64,000 bases of DNA from CAVONB01 sp963697205 (GCA_963697205.1 CAVONB010000012.1:62001-126000), one strand, 5' to 3'; shown: positions 50,382-60,274, counted from the first letter of the stretch. Made by a program: numbers and translations. Notes: generated from the sequence alone by a model not told the origin.

Positions 50382-53271
50382 GCCAGCACCTCCTTGGCAC
50401 CGGGCAACACCTCGAAGCGCGGCCACGTCTGGCCCGCCTCCTCTGGCCGGGCTTTCTCGATCGATACCTTGAGGTCATACCAGGCGGCCTGCCCGGTGAC
50501 GGGATCGGCGTTGGCGAAGCGGTAGCCGCCGGCCTGTTCCGGCAGCAGCTCTGTGATGAGGTGGTTGAGCAGGAAGCCGCGCGTCGCCTCCGGCGCATCC
50601 GCATCGAGCGCCCACGCGCCCGCCCGCTTGCCGATGGCGTTCCACGTCCACACCGTGTCCGGGTTGACGCCGTCGACCAGCATCACCTGCGCCTTGACGC
50701 GCCCGATCGGGCTCGTGATCCACACCCAGTCGTCGTCACCGATGCCCAGTGACGCGGCGCGGTCACGATGCATGTAGAGCCGGTTCTGCGCCGTGATCTG
50801 GCGCAGCCACGCGTTCTGCGAGCCCCACGAGTGGTACATGTGCATCGGCCGCTGCGTGATGGCGTGGAACGGATAGCTCTCCCCGCCGCCTTGCGGGGAG
50901 GGGTTGGGGGCAGGGGCGGCGAAAGACGCTCCGCCCGCCACTGCTTCGGCCGGATACCAGCCCGGGATCGGATCGAAGAATTGATCGATCCGCGCGCGAT
51001 GCGTTTCCGGCGGCTGCACGGGGCCGTGTCCTTGGGCGGCCAGACGGAACTTCTGGATCGGCTCCAGATAGAGCTGGAACACGATCGGGTTTGGCGCGCC
51101 GATGAAACCTGCGGCGACGGCCCAGTCGAGGTAGGCCTTGTTGGCGTGCCGGTAGTAGCGCTGTTCCGGCGTCAGATGGTGCTGGTGAAAACAGCCGTTG
51201 GCGACGTAGCGGTCGAGCTGCTTGGGGTTGACCGCGCCCTTGCCGTAGCTCTCGCCGTCCACGCCGCGCCAACCCGCCAGCGGCCCGACGCCCGGCGCGC
51301 GCTCGTGATTGACGATGTAGTCGGCATAGCCGCCGGGGTACTTCGCCTCGCCCTCGTCGTCGACGAAGCCAGGCAGCTCCAGCCGTGCGCCGATGTCGAG
51401 CAGCACCGTCTGGAACGCGCGCACGTCGCGGTCGGGTGCCACGACCGGCTGGCGGATCGCATCGGCGGCCCCTTCCGCGTCCGAGATCGGCCGGTCGAGG
51501 AAAGAGATGCAGTCCCAGCGCTCCAGGTAGGTCGTGTCGGGCAGGATGAGGTCGGCGTACGGCGATCATCTCCGAATCGAAGGCATCCGAGTAGATGATC
51601 TTCGGGATCTTGTATTCGCCGGTCTCTGGGTTCTTCTCGGTCAGCTGTTTCAGCACGGCGGGAATGTTCATCGACGAGTTCCAGCTCATGTTCGCCATGT
51701 ACATGAACAGCACGTCGACCGGGTAGGGATCGCCCTTCGCCGCGTTGGTAGATGACCATGTGCATCAGGCCATGGGCGGCGACCGGCGCATCCCACGAAT
51801 AGGCCTTGTCGATCCGGAGCGGTTTGCCGCTGCCGTCGACCAGCAGATCCTCCGGTCCCGTCGTGAAGCCGAGCGGCGCCGCCGGCAAGCGGCGTGTCGG
51901 GCTTGACGGTGCCCGCCTTGCCCGCCGGCTTGTTCGGCGGCGGCGTCGGGCGCGGGTAGGGCGGCTTGTAGCGGAACCCGCCCGGGCAATCGATCGAGCC
52001 GATCAGGATCTGCAGCAGGTGCAGCAGCCGGCAGGTCTGGAAGCCGTTGGCGTGGGCGGAGATGCCGCGCATGGCGTGCACCGAGACCGGCCGGCCGGTG
52101 ATCGTCTCGTGACGTCGCGCCCGGCCCAGTCGGTCCACGGCTGCTCGAGATCGTGATCTGCCTTGTCGAAGGCCGCCTCGGCGAGTCTCCGTAGCGATCC
52201 GGCGGATCGTCGCAGCCGGAACACCCGTCACCTCGGCCGCGCGCTCGGGCGTGTAGTCGGCCGCCAGGAAGCGCCGCGCGATCAGCTCGAACGAAGTCGA
52301 CGCGCCGTGCGCCCGTCGGCGAGCGTGCGCGTGCCCGACAGCGCCGGCGTGATGTCGGTGCGCGTGGCGTCGGCGAGTGCACCCGTGGTCTTGTCGAAGC
52401 ACAGTGGCTTGCCGTCGTCGTCGCGCGCGAAGAGCCCGTCGTCGGCCGCTCCCGGTGCGTCGATGACGAGCCACGGTGCGTTGGTGTAGCGCACGAGGTA
52501 GTCGAGATCGATCTTCTCGGTCGCGCATCAGCTCGTGGATCAGCGCGCCGACGAGCATGCCGTCGGTGCCGGGCTTGATGCCGATCCATTCGTCGGCGAT
52601 CGCGTTGTAGCCGGTGCGCACCGGATTGACGGCGACGACCTTGACGCCGCGCGCCTTCAGCTTGCCGAGCTCGCGCTTGATCGGGTTGGAGGCATGGTCC
52701 TCGGCCACGCCGAACAGCAGGAAGTATTCGGTGCGGTCCCAGTCGGGCTCGCCGAACTCCCAGAACGAGCCGCCGAACGTGTAGAGGCCGGCGGCCGCCA
52801 TGTTGACCGAGCAGAAGCCGCCGTGGGCGGCGAAGTTCGGCGTGCCGTACTGCTGCGCGAACCAGCCGGTCAGCGCCTGGCTCTGGTCGCGGCCGGTGAA
52901 GAACGCGAGACGCGACGGGTCCGTCTTGCGCACCTCGCCGAGCCACGCCGTCGCGATCGTCAGCGCCTCGTCCCAGGAGATCGTCCTTGAACTTGCCCGA
53001 TCCGCGCTCGCCGACCCGCAGCATCGGCGCCTTGAGCCGCGAGGGCGCCATAGTGCTGCATGATGCCGGCCGAGCCCTTGCCGCAGATCACGCCGTGGTT
53101 GACCGGGTGGTCGCGGTTGCCCTCGATGTAGCGGACCTTGCCGTCCTTCAGGTGTACGTCGATGCCGCAGCGGCACGCGCACATGTAGCAGGTCGTCTTC
53201 TTGATCTCGTCGGCCGAGGGTGTCGAAAGCGCGATCACCGGCTCTCCGGACGCAGCTGCGCCAGGTCTCAT
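50378..53271 (-). pseudogene. soeA: Molybdopterin oxidoreductase large subunit (SoeA-like sulfite dehydrogenase), split by about nine frameshifts
   Basis: Catalytic subunit of a DMSO-reductase-superfamily enzyme, about 960 residues when repaired. The ATG at 53271 has GGGAGGAG eight bases upstream. It begins with TTCYMCACRCGIDVHLKDGK (the [4Fe-4S] motif) and has no Tat leader, as in cytoplasmic SoeA. YIEGNRDHPVNHGVICGKGS, ISWDEALTIATAWLGE, FGGSFWEFGEPDWDRTEYFL and, near the end, WVWITSPIGRVKAQVMLVDG are intact family segments. Frame breaks lie near 53055, 52984, 52517, 52303, 52186, 52118, 51888, 51748 and 51558: seven look like single-base insertions, two like deletions, and the expected protein resumes each time. 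I read this as sequence error in a real gene; true decay is the alternative. Confidence 0.8.
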
Positions 53272-53470
53272 GTCTCGTCTCCTCCCGGGAGCCCGGCGCT
53301 CAGGTCCTCCGGGGAGGGGACGGCGCGCGCCTTGTCGTTCGTGGGGTTTCGTTCTTTGGGTGCCGCTTGTGGCGTGTGGTTCGTCGTCGTCAACGACAAG
53401 CGCCCGCGCGGCGCCGCCGATGCGCCGAATTCGACGGCAAGACGACGGCCCCGTCAAGCCGCCACGGGCC

Positions 53471-55093
53471 TCAACCCGTGGGCGATGTGGCCCCCGGCAG
53501 TGGACGCGCGGGCAGCAGGCGCCGGATCAGGCGTCCGATGACTGGCTTGAGACGCCCGCCGGCGAGCCAGCGCCAGGCCAGCACGACCACCACGACCGCC
53601 AGCAGACCCGGCAGGATCGCCACCCACGTCCCCATCAGCGCCAGCACCGCCGTAACCGCCCACAACAACGCCAGCGCGTGCTCGAGCATGCCCACCAGCT
53701 TGGACTGGGCATGGCGGCGCATGAACGACCGCCGCCGCCCCTCCGTGGGGTGCCACAGGTTGATCATCACCGTCGATGCGCCTGCAACAAGGCAGAAGGC
53801 GCCGGCCGCTAGCGTGCCGGGCAGGGTCACGAAGGACAACGCGATCAGCGGCAGCGCCAGCAGCCCCGCCACGGCGAGGCCGATCACCTGCAACTTGCCC
53901 AGGTCCTGCGCCGCGCGCGACACGGGCGCCGTCGCCATGAATTCCGGCGCGTCTTCGCCCGAGATCGCGATCCAGGCGAGCGCACCCGACACCTGCGCGG
54001 CAACCACCACCAGCGAAGGCGTCACCGCCACGATCGGCGAGCCGTTACCCACCCCGCTCCGCCACAGGATGAGTGCGACGGGCAACGTATAGATGATCTG
54101 TAGGAAGAGCTGGCCGAGGATCCAGGGATCGCGCGTCAGCAGCCGCCATTCCTTGCGCCGGATGCTACGGCCCGTTCCGCCCACGAAGCTGAGCGGCCCC
54201 TTGCGGCGCTCCGAACGGACCACTTGCGCACTGCTCGCAGCGCGCAACGCGCCGGCCACGAACCGGTCGCCGAGCAAGCGGCTGGCGAGTGCGAACAGCC
54301 CGCCCGCGAGAAAGACCATGACCAGCAGCGCCACAGGATCACCGGCCGCCGCGCGAACCGGCAGCCACATCACGCTGTCGCTGCCGGCTTGCCCGGCGCT
54401 GGCGGCGGTCTGGCGCACACCTTCGATCACGGTCGCACGCATGTCGCGCGGCAGCACGGCCGCCGCCTGGATCGACAGCGCGACCACCGCGCCGATCACC
54501 GTGGCGAGCACCTGCGCCGCTGTTCGCGTGCGGGTCGGCCCGAACCACCGGAAGAGCAGCAGTGCAAGGCCCATCCCCAGCGTCGCTGCAATCACGGCCG
54601 ACGCCGCCAGTGTCGGATAGACGGCGAGCCACCGCGGCTCCCCGGCCAGCGCCGCGGCATTGGCGAGCGGGATCAGGAAAACGCCCGCGGCAGCGCCGTT
54701 CTCGGCGGCCATTGAGGCGAGCCGCGCCGCCGCGATCCGCCGTGGCGGCAAGGGCGCCGACAGCATCAGGTCCAGATCGCTGCGCACGAACAGCGTGCGC
54801 GTCGCATTGAGCAGCGACTGCGCCGTCATCCACGACATCGCGAAGGCGAGCACGCCCGCCACGCCACCCCACAGCAGCGCAGCATCGCCGCCCGGCTGGC
54901 CGGCAGCGACGACGCGCATGCCGATCGGCAGCGCGATCGCGTGCACGATCGCGGCGACGGCGATCACGAGCACGATCCGTCCGCGCGGTCCAAGTCCGCG
55001 GAAGAGATCGGCAAAGCGACGGCGCGACAGCCGCAGGTCGGCGATGACGAGCCAGGCGAGCGACCCGGGCCGCGCAAACGTGAGCGGGCCCAT
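53471..55093 (-). CDS. ABC exporter membrane protein
   Basis: A 540-residue polytopic membrane protein with about ten or more hydrophobic segments and no ATPase domain. It is coupled by an ATGA overlap to the ATPase gene upstream, which defines it as the permease. Segments such as LLNATRTLFVRSDLDLMLSA and KEWRLLTRDPWILGQLFLQI are typical of large ABC-2-type exporter permeases. The frame is open upstream to 55540, but those residues are antisense to the ATPase gene and not real. The start is the ATG at 55093. Substrate unknown. Confidence 0.83.
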   Translation of the reverse strand: MGPLTFARPGSLAWLVIADLRLSRRRFADLFRGLGPRGRIVLVIAVAAIVHAIALPIGMRVVAAGQPGGDAALLWGGVAGVLAFAMSWMTAQSLLNATRTLFVRSDLDLMLSAPLPPRRIAAARLASMAAENGAAAGVFLIPLANAAALAGEPRWLAVYPTLAASAVIAATLGMGLALLLFRWFGPTRTRTAAQVLATVIGAVVALSIQAAAVLPRDMRATVIEGVRQTAASAGQAGSDSVMWLPVRAAAGDPVALLVMVFLAGGLFALASRLLGDRFVAGALRAASSAQVVRSERRKGPLSFVGGTGRSIRRKEWRLLTRDPWILGQLFLQIIYTLPVALILWRSGVGNGSPIVAVTPSLVVVAAQVSGALAWIAISGEDAPEFMATAPVSRAAQDLGKLQVIGLAVAGLLALPLIALSFVTLPGTLAAGAFCLVAGASTVMINLWHPTEGRRRSFMRRHAQSKLVGMLEHALALLWAVTAVLALMGTWVAILPGLLAVVVVVLAWRWLAGGRLKPVIGRLIRRLLPARPLPGATSPTG

Positions 55094-55956
55094 CACGCAG
55101 CCTCGTCGACGGCTTGTGTCAGCTCCAGGAATAGATCCTCCAGCGAGGCCGTCGCCGCCGCGCTCTGCTCGCCGCGCCCGGCGTGGAGTTCCGCCAGCGT
55201 GCCTTCCGCGACGAGGCGTCCTTGCCGGATGATGCCGATGCGATCGGCGAGCCGCTCGGCCACCTCCAGGATGTGCGTCGTCAGGATGATCGCAGCACCC
55301 TGCGCCACGCGCTCGGCCAGGATCGCCTTGACCTGCCGCGCGCTGGCCGCATCGAGACCGGTCAGCGGCTCGTCGAGCATGATCAGTTTCGGCTCGTGGA
55401 TCAGCGCGCCAGCCAGCGCCACCTTCTGCTTCATGCCGCGCGAAAAGCCTTCGCAGCGCTCGTCGGCGTGCGGCCCAAGTCCGAGCAGCGCAATCAGGTG
55501 CTCGGCGCGCGGCACCGCAATGTCTGTCGACACACCCCAAAGTCCGGAGATGAACTCCAGGTATTCCAGCGGCGTCAGCTTGTCATAGATCATCGGCTCG
55601 TCTGGCAGCCAAGCCGTGATCTGGCGCGCAGCGAGCGGCCGGGCCAGCGCATCGACGCCGAATATGGAGATGCGGCCGGCGTCGGGCGGCAACAGGCCCG
55701 CGATCATGCGCAGCGTGGTCGTCTTGCCCGCGCCGTTGGGCCCCAGCAGCGCATAGAGCTCTCCGGGACGGATGGTGAGATCGAGACCGTCGACGGCCGG
55801 CCGGCCGAAGGCCTTGCTCAAGCCTTTCACGTCGACCGCCGGCAGGGGGAGCGGAGCGCCGGCCTGTGCGCCGGCCTGGCCGACCGCGTCGGCAGGCGCG
55901 GTACCCGGATGTTCCGGGCGCGCGGAGGGAGGCGACATGTTTGTCGAAGCCGGCAC
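55093..55956 (-). CDS. ABC transporter ATP-binding protein (ABC-2 exporter type)
   Basis: A 287-residue ATPase. After a Pro/Ala-rich leader of about 40 residues come Walker A LLGPNGAGKTTT, the signature EGFSRGMKQKVALAGAL (an SRGM variant of LSGGQ common in the ABC-2 exporter class), Walker B LIMLDEPLTGLD and the switch His in LTTHILEVAERL. The start is a GTG with AAGGAGGG six bases upstream. The C-terminal tail EDLFLELTQAVDEA is typical of ABC-2 ATPases. The partner permease follows directly. Confidence 0.92.
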   Translation of the reverse strand: MPASTNMSPPSARPEHPGTAPADAVGQAGAQAGAPLPLPAVDVKGLSKAFGRPAVDGLDLTIRPGELYALLGPNGAGKTTTLRMIAGLLPPDAGRISIFGVDALARPLAARQITAWLPDEPMIYDKLTPLEYLEFISGLWGVSTDIAVPRAEHLIALLGLGPHADERCEGFSRGMKQKVALAGALIHEPKLIMLDEPLTGLDAASARQVKAILAERVAQGAAIILTTHILEVAERLADRIGIIRQGRLVAEGTLAELHAGRGEQSAAATASLEDLFLELTQAVDEAA

Positions 55957-56051
55957 GGGGACCCTCCTTCATCACGCGGACTGACGGCGGCGAGCCTAGC
56001 GCCATAGTCTTGCGGGCCTGTTAAGCGGGTCCGGCCAGTTCCGGACATGGA

Positions 56052-56079
56052 AAAGGCCGGCCCCGGGAGGCCGGCCTTT
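56052..56079. terminator. Bidirectional hairpin terminator
   Basis: AAAGGCCGGCC (56052-56062) pairs perfectly with GGCCGGCCTTT (56069-56079) with a six-base loop. T-runs are part of the stem on both strands. It insulates the ABC exporter operon from upstream transcription. Confidence 0.75.
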
Positions 56080-56131
56080 CCCTCAGCGTTGCCCGACGTC
56101 CTGCTCGCACCGCATGCCGGGCCGGCGTCAA

Positions 56132-56281
56132 TCATTCCCTACTTGGGGGATAGTGGGGTTGGAGGCGCCAGAGGAGAACGAAGACTTGGGAGGGTTTCAG
56201 TCCCGCCGACCGGGCGAGATTGCGGTAAGCATTGGAGACCGGGACGCGTGGGATCTGGCGCTTTTTCATGAGCCACTCCAT
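56132..56281 (-). CDS. Possible small protein, 49 residues, unknown
   Basis: Between the two terminators, the end of a longer minus-strand frame gives a compact basic peptide starting MEWLMKKRQIPRVPVSNAYR and ending near LQPHYPPSRE. The composition (balanced, with NLARSAGLKPSQVFVLLWRL) looks more protein-like than the Arg-rich stretch before it. No clear ribosome binding site and no family recognised. Could also be chance or the remnant of a longer gene. Confidence 0.25.
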   Translation of the reverse strand: MEWLMKKRQIPRVPVSNAYRNLARSAGLKPSQVFVLLWRLQPHYPPSRE

Positions 56282-56698
56282 CGTGCGTGAGGAGCCGGGC
56301 CGGCGGGAGCCGCGAGCGCGCGACGCCCGTCTCGTCCGGCCCAGGGGTGGGCCGGATGATGCGCGCTGATCTCGCGAAACCATGTGCCGGAACGGCGGTC
56401 TCGGACAGGATGACCTAAAGGTGCGCTGCCGTTTGTCCGAACGCTCCCTCGGGTGGCCTGCCCATAGCCCCACCCCGCGTTCGACCGGCCGTTGGTGCCG
56501 TTCGCTACAATGCTCAGGCTCAGAGTCGTGGTGGGCAAACGTGCCCCCTGCTCCGACGCTCGCACCCGCGATGGCGCCGGCGATCGCCGCCGTCGTCCAC
56601 CGTTGCGCGGACCATGCCCGCACAATCGCAAGAGTAGGCGATTCTCCTTGCACTTGGATGACAATCAATGAGGCAACGTCTGCCTGAAAGTCGTCCAC

Positions 56699-56731
56699 AA
56701 AAAAGGCCGCTGCGACGTGCGCGGCGGCCGT
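56699..56731 (-). terminator. Rho-independent terminator of rpoH
   Basis: On the minus strand a GC-rich stem (GGCCGCCGCG with CGCAGCGGCC) is followed by a run of T. It lies 47 bp after the rpoH stop codon. Confidence 0.8.
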
Positions 56732-56777
56732 TTCGATGACGCGGTGGCCTGAGCGCTCGCTCATGCCAGCTCGCTGA

Positions 56778-57671
56778 TCAGGGGGCGACGCGGATCTCGT
56801 CGCCCTTGGCCGCCTTCTGCACGGCCTTTTGCACCTTCTCGAACGCGCGCACCTCGATCTGGCGGATACGCTCGCGGCTGACACCGAACTCGCTGGAAAG
56901 GTCCTCCAGCGTCACCGGGTCTTCCGCCAGCCGCCGCGCCTCGAAGATGCGCCGCTCGCGCTCGTTAAGCTCCGACAGCGCGCTCGACAGGAATGTCTTT
57001 CGTCGCGACAGCTCCTCGCTCTCCACGAGCCGCTCTTCCTGATCCGGCGTATCGTCGACCAGCCAATCCTGCCATTCGCCCGACTCCGAATCCGCTCGGA
57101 TCGGCGCATTGAGCGAAGCATCGCCCCCGAGCCGGCGGTTCATCGAGATCACGTCCTCCTCGGGCACGCCGAGATTGGTCGCAATCGTCTTTACTTGGTC
57201 GGGCCGAAGATCGCCGTCATCCAGCGCCTGCAGCTTCGACTTGGCGCGCCGCAAGTTGAAGAACAGCTTCTTCTGCGCCGCCGTGGTGCCCATTTTCACG
57301 AGGCTCCACGAGCGCAGGATGTACTCCTGAATCGAGGCGCGGATCCACCACATGGCATAGGTCGCCAACCGGAAGCCGCGGTCGGGATCGAATCGCTTGA
57401 CCGCCTGCATCAGGCCGACATTGCCTTCGGAGATGACCTCGCCGATCGGCAGACCGTAGCCGCGATAGCCCATGGCGATACGCGCGACCAGCCGCAGGTG
57501 CGAGGTGACGAGCTTGTGGGCGGATTCCGAATCCCCATGCTGCTGCCAGGCTTTGGCCAGCATGTACTCTTCGTTCGGCTCCAGCATCGGAAACTTGCGA
57601 ATCTCATCAAGATACCGCGCAAGCCCAACGGAGCCGCCCGCCAATGTCGGAAGTGCCTTCGTCGTAGCCAT
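56778..57671 (-). CDS. rpoH: RNA polymerase heat-shock sigma factor RpoH (sigma-32)
   Basis: A 297-residue alternative sigma factor directing heat-shock transcription. It carries the RpoH-specific box QKKLFFNLRRAKSKL, region 2 (ISEGNVGLMQAVKRFDPDRG, then FRLATYAMWWIRASIQEYIL) and a region 4 helix-turn-helix (TLEDLSSEFGVSRERIRQIE). The ATG at 57671 starts ATTKALPTLAGGSVGLARYL, the usual alphaproteobacterial RpoH opening; an in-frame Met at 57710 is less likely. It lies in the same orientation as the RluA-family gene further upstream. It has its own terminator and is monocistronic. Confidence 0.96.
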   Translation of the reverse strand: MATTKALPTLAGGSVGLARYLDEIRKFPMLEPNEEYMLAKAWQQHGDSESAHKLVTSHLRLVARIAMGYRGYGLPIGEVISEGNVGLMQAVKRFDPDRGFRLATYAMWWIRASIQEYILRSWSLVKMGTTAAQKKLFFNLRRAKSKLQALDDGDLRPDQVKTIATNLGVPEEDVISMNRRLGGDASLNAPIRADSESGEWQDWLVDDTPDQEERLVESEELSRRKTFLSSALSELNERERRIFEARRLAEDPVTLEDLSSEFGVSRERIRQIEVRAFEKVQKAVQKAAKGDEIRVAP

Positions 57672-58315
57672 CGTTTCCCGTCCAGCCTGCCCCGAGCCCC
57701 TATTGGCCACGGTTTCTGCTGCTCCTTCATCTTACGTCGAAAGCGGTGTCGGTGGATTGCCGCTGCGCCTTCGCCGCCTACTTGGTTAGTCCATCAGAGC
57801 GTCGGCGCCAAACCAACTCCCTGTGTCGCACTTGTCACGCCAACTCACCCGTGAGTGACGGGTTCCCGATCCCCGGTCGCCCGGATGGCGCGTCGCCCAG
57901 ATCGTCTGTCGCCTTGCGCGGTTATCAAGTGGAACGTATCGGAGGCCGAAGTTCCGTCGCGCGCAGCCGGTGCGCCGCACGGACCTGCCGCATCGAGCGG
58001 GTGGAGACGGGTCGAAGCCGATCTGGCTAGACCGTGCGACCATGATCGAGGTGTGTTCGCACGATGCCCCGCGTCCGCCCGCTGTGCCAGCAGGCCGGTT
58101 TTGCGCAGGTTGTGATATGTGCATCGCGCATGGCAGTCGCAGTCCACCGTCGACAGGGCCTGACCGCTTGGGAATTCGCCCCGCGCGTGCCCCAGGACAC
58201 TCCTGCAAGGCAAATGGGGACGCCCCGCCCCCGGTTCAAGGCCTGGGGGACATTTTTCACGTTGGGAGCAAAACTGCGGGTCGGGCCGTCGAACCCGGAG
58301 CTGCTGTCGGCGGCG
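57672..58315. other. Region upstream of rpoH, 644 bp
   Basis: Between rpoH and a small membrane protein gene. It must hold the rpoH promoter. I see a short dyad ACTCAC-CC-GTGAGT at 57842-57855 but no clear sigma-32 or sigma-70 boxes and no gene with family-like features; open frames here are Arg-rich shadows. Confidence 0.45.
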
Positions 58316-58588
58316 TCAGCGGCGGCGGTCGGCCTCGTCCTCGCCCTCGAAGTCGATCCGATCGGCCCAGTTGCGCCGCGACAGCTTGCGTTCGACGCTG
58401 CGCTCTTCGTCGTTGCGCGGCCACAAGGCGATACACGCGAGCACGATGATACCCAGGAGCGCCGCGAACGCGTCGAGCTCCGTGCCGAACGGTCGGGCAA
58501 CGTAGACGTAGGCAATCAGCAGCATGATGGCGTAGGCGGCAGCCGCAACCCGGAAGCGGAACGCCGAGACATAGCGAATGGATGGCAT
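58316..58588 (-). CDS. Small membrane protein, unknown function
   Basis: A 90-residue protein with two predicted membrane helices, residues about 13-30 (VAAAAYAIMLLIAYVYVA) and 41-56 (AFAALLGIIVLACIALW), then a charged cytoplasmic tail (RNDEERSVERKLSRRNWADR). AGGAGCG precedes the ATG. It lies between rpoH and the pseudouridine synthase gene on the same strand. I cannot assign a family. Confidence 0.65.
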   Translation of the reverse strand: MPSIRYVSAFRFRVAAAAYAIMLLIAYVYVARPFGTELDAFAALLGIIVLACIALWPRNDEERSVERKLSRRNWADRIDFEGEDEADRRR

Positions 58589-58700
58589 GGCAACGCGCTC
58601 CTCGTTCCCGTTGCACCCGGTGGCAGGCCGGGGCGGGCGACTTTGAAGGGCGCGATTATCCCGTGTACGGGGTTAAGATCTTGTAACCGTCGAACGCGAC

Positions 58701-59726
58701 TCAGGCAGCCGGGATCCTCAGCGCGGTGAGAAGCCGGTCCAAGTCGGCTGGCAGTGCGCTCTCGAAGCGCAGCGGGCGGCCGGTCACGGGATGCTCGAAA
58801 CCGAGCGCCGCGGCATGCAACGCTTGGCGTCCCAATGTGGCCAGCGCGGACTGGGCCTCCGCATCGAGCTTGCGCGCACTGGCTGCGAAATGCGCCCCAT
58901 AGGTGCGGTCGCCGAGCAGGGGATGGCCGATATGCGCCATGTGTACGCGGATCTGATGGGTGCGCCCTGTTTCCAGATCGAGGTCGAGCCGCGCCGCCAC
59001 CGGCGCCAGACGGCCGCCGGGCAGCACCTCGCGCAGCGTGTAGTGAGTGACGGCGTGCCGGCTGCCAACCCGCCCGCTGACCGCCATCTTCTGGCGATTG
59101 TGCGTCGCGCGCGCGAGCGGCGCTTCGATCCGGCCCGCGGGCCGGTCCGGAACGCCCCACACGATCGCCGTATAGGTGCGCTGCAGCCGCCCGTCCGCGC
59201 CGTGCGCGGCAAACTGCGCCGACAAACCCTGATGCGCGGCATCGGTCTTGGCCACCACCAGCAGCCCTGAGGTCTCCTTGTCCAGGCGATGCACGATGCC
59301 CGGCCGTCGCACGCCGCCGATGCCCGAAAGACTGTCCCCACAGTGCGCGATCAGCGCGTTGACCAGCGTGCCGGTATCGTGGCCCGCCCCGGGATGCACC
59401 ACCAGCCCGGCCGGCTTGTCGACCACCAGCAGCGCGTCGTCCTCGTAGACGACGACAAGCGCGATCGCCTCGGGCTGCGGCTCGGCCGGCACGGGTTCGG
59501 GCACGGCGACGACGAGCACGCTGCCCTGTTTGACCCTGGCCCCGGGGTCACCTATCGTCCCGCCCGCCGCGCTGACACGGCCGTCCAGGATCAAAGCTTT
59601 CAGCCGCGAGCGGGACAGATCGGGCAGGTGCGCGGCGAGGACGGCATCGACCCGGCGGCCGTCGTCGGCTTCCGGCACGAGCACGGTCCGGGTCCTTGAA
59701 GCATCGGTGTCGCCAACCATGGTCAT
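58701..59726 (-). CDS. RluA-family 23S rRNA pseudouridine synthase (RluD-like)
   Basis: A 341-residue pseudouridine synthase. The N-terminal S4 RNA-binding domain (DGRRVDAVLAAHLPDLSRSR) is followed by the catalytic domain with VVHPGAGHDTGTLVNALIAH and the active-site loop GIVHRLDKETSGLLVVAKTD, whose Asp is the nucleophile. LETGRTHQIRVHMAHIGHPL is the second family signature. The S4 domain and length favour RluD (large-subunit helix 69) over RluA or RluC. Its position near rpoH matches a gene order common in Alphaproteobacteria. The start is the first of two closely spaced ATGs (59726, 59720). Confidence 0.92.
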   Translation of the reverse strand: MTMVGDTDASRTRTVLVPEADDGRRVDAVLAAHLPDLSRSRLKALILDGRVSAAGGTIGDPGARVKQGSVLVVAVPEPVPAEPQPEAIALVVVYEDDALLVVDKPAGLVVHPGAGHDTGTLVNALIAHCGDSLSGIGGVRRPGIVHRLDKETSGLLVVAKTDAAHQGLSAQFAAHGADGRLQRTYTAIVWGVPDRPAGRIEAPLARATHNRQKMAVSGRVGSRHAVTHYTLREVLPGGRLAPVAARLDLDLETGRTHQIRVHMAHIGHPLLGDRTYGAHFAASARKLDAEAQSALATLGRQALHAAALGFEHPVTGRPLRFESALPADLDRLLTALRIPAA

Positions 59727-59813
59727 CGTGGCCGTGGGCTAGGGTTTGGCAGCGTCGGCGTGTCGGGTTCCGCAAATGGCGCGCGCCGCAAGCGGACCAG
59801 CGGGGAGTACGAA

Positions 59814-60200
59814 ATGGCGTCAGATGCGACGGGCAGCACGCGGCAGGCGGGACTTGCTGCAACGGGTACGAGCCGCGAGGCCGGCCTGCAGCGCATCCTC
59901 AAGATCAGCATCGTCGTGATGGGCGTGCTGATCGTCGTCGGGCTGCTGACCGTCATCGGCAGAATGATATATCTGGCGTCCGGTGGCCGCCAGCAAGTCT
60001 CGACAACCGCAGGTCCCGTGGCGCCGGCCGCCCGCCTGCCGCTGCCCGACGGCGCGGTGGTGCGCACCGTCGCCCTGTCCGGCGACCGGCTGGCCGTGCA
60101 CTTCGATGCCCCCGGCGGAAGCGGCATCGCCATCCTCGATCTCGCCACCGGACGCGCCTTGTCGCGGGTCGAGCTGGTGCCCGAGCCACCCCGCCGGTGA
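59814..60200 (+). CDS. Single-pass membrane protein of unknown function
   Basis: A 128-residue protein, divergent from the pseudouridine synthase. Residues about 27-51 form one membrane helix (ILKISIVVMGVLIVVGLLTV). The periplasmic part has short strands (DGAVVRTVALSGDRLAVHFD, then GSGIAILDLATGRALSRVEL) like one blade of a propeller repeat. GGGGAG lies about eight bases before the ATG at 59814; an earlier in-frame Met (59760) is less likely. Similar small proteins next to RluA genes are known in Alphaproteobacteria (DUF6476-like), which I could not verify. Confidence 0.7.
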   Translation: MASDATGSTRQAGLAATGTSREAGLQRILKISIVVMGVLIVVGLLTVIGRMIYLASGGRQQVSTTAGPVAPAARLPLPDGAVVRTVALSGDRLAVHFDAPGGSGIAILDLATGRALSRVELVPEPPRR

Positions 60201-60274
60201 GGCGGCGCGCGGCACATCGTCGGTCCCGCGGCTCGCAGCCTCGCAACGGCCGGCGCATGGCGTCGACCGGCCCC

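Larger units (their letters stand above)
55957..56777. other. Intergenic region with two terminators, 821 bp
   Basis: Between the ABC exporter and rpoH, both on the minus strand. It contains a bidirectional terminator near the exporter (56052-56079) and the rpoH terminator (56699-56731). The open frames in between (for example on the minus strand to 56884) run through the rpoH terminator and look non-coding, apart from one weak candidate at 56132-56281. Confidence 0.55.

Noticed and set aside
50378..53271. In-frame stops in the molybdoenzyme gene considered as selenocysteine or programmed frameshifting
   Set aside because: The breaks are many, scattered and mostly single-base insertions; no TGA stands at a catalytic Cys position and no slippery sequence is seen.
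56132..56884. A 250-residue minus-strand open frame between the ABC exporter and rpoH
   Set aside because: It runs through the rpoH terminator and overlaps the rpoH 3' end; most of it is Arg-rich with no family features. Only its last 49 residues were kept, as a weak candidate.
58064..58729. A 221-residue plus-strand open frame upstream of the pseudouridine synthase
   Set aside because: It is antisense to a better-supported small membrane protein gene, runs into the end of the pseudouridine synthase gene, and has shadow-like composition.
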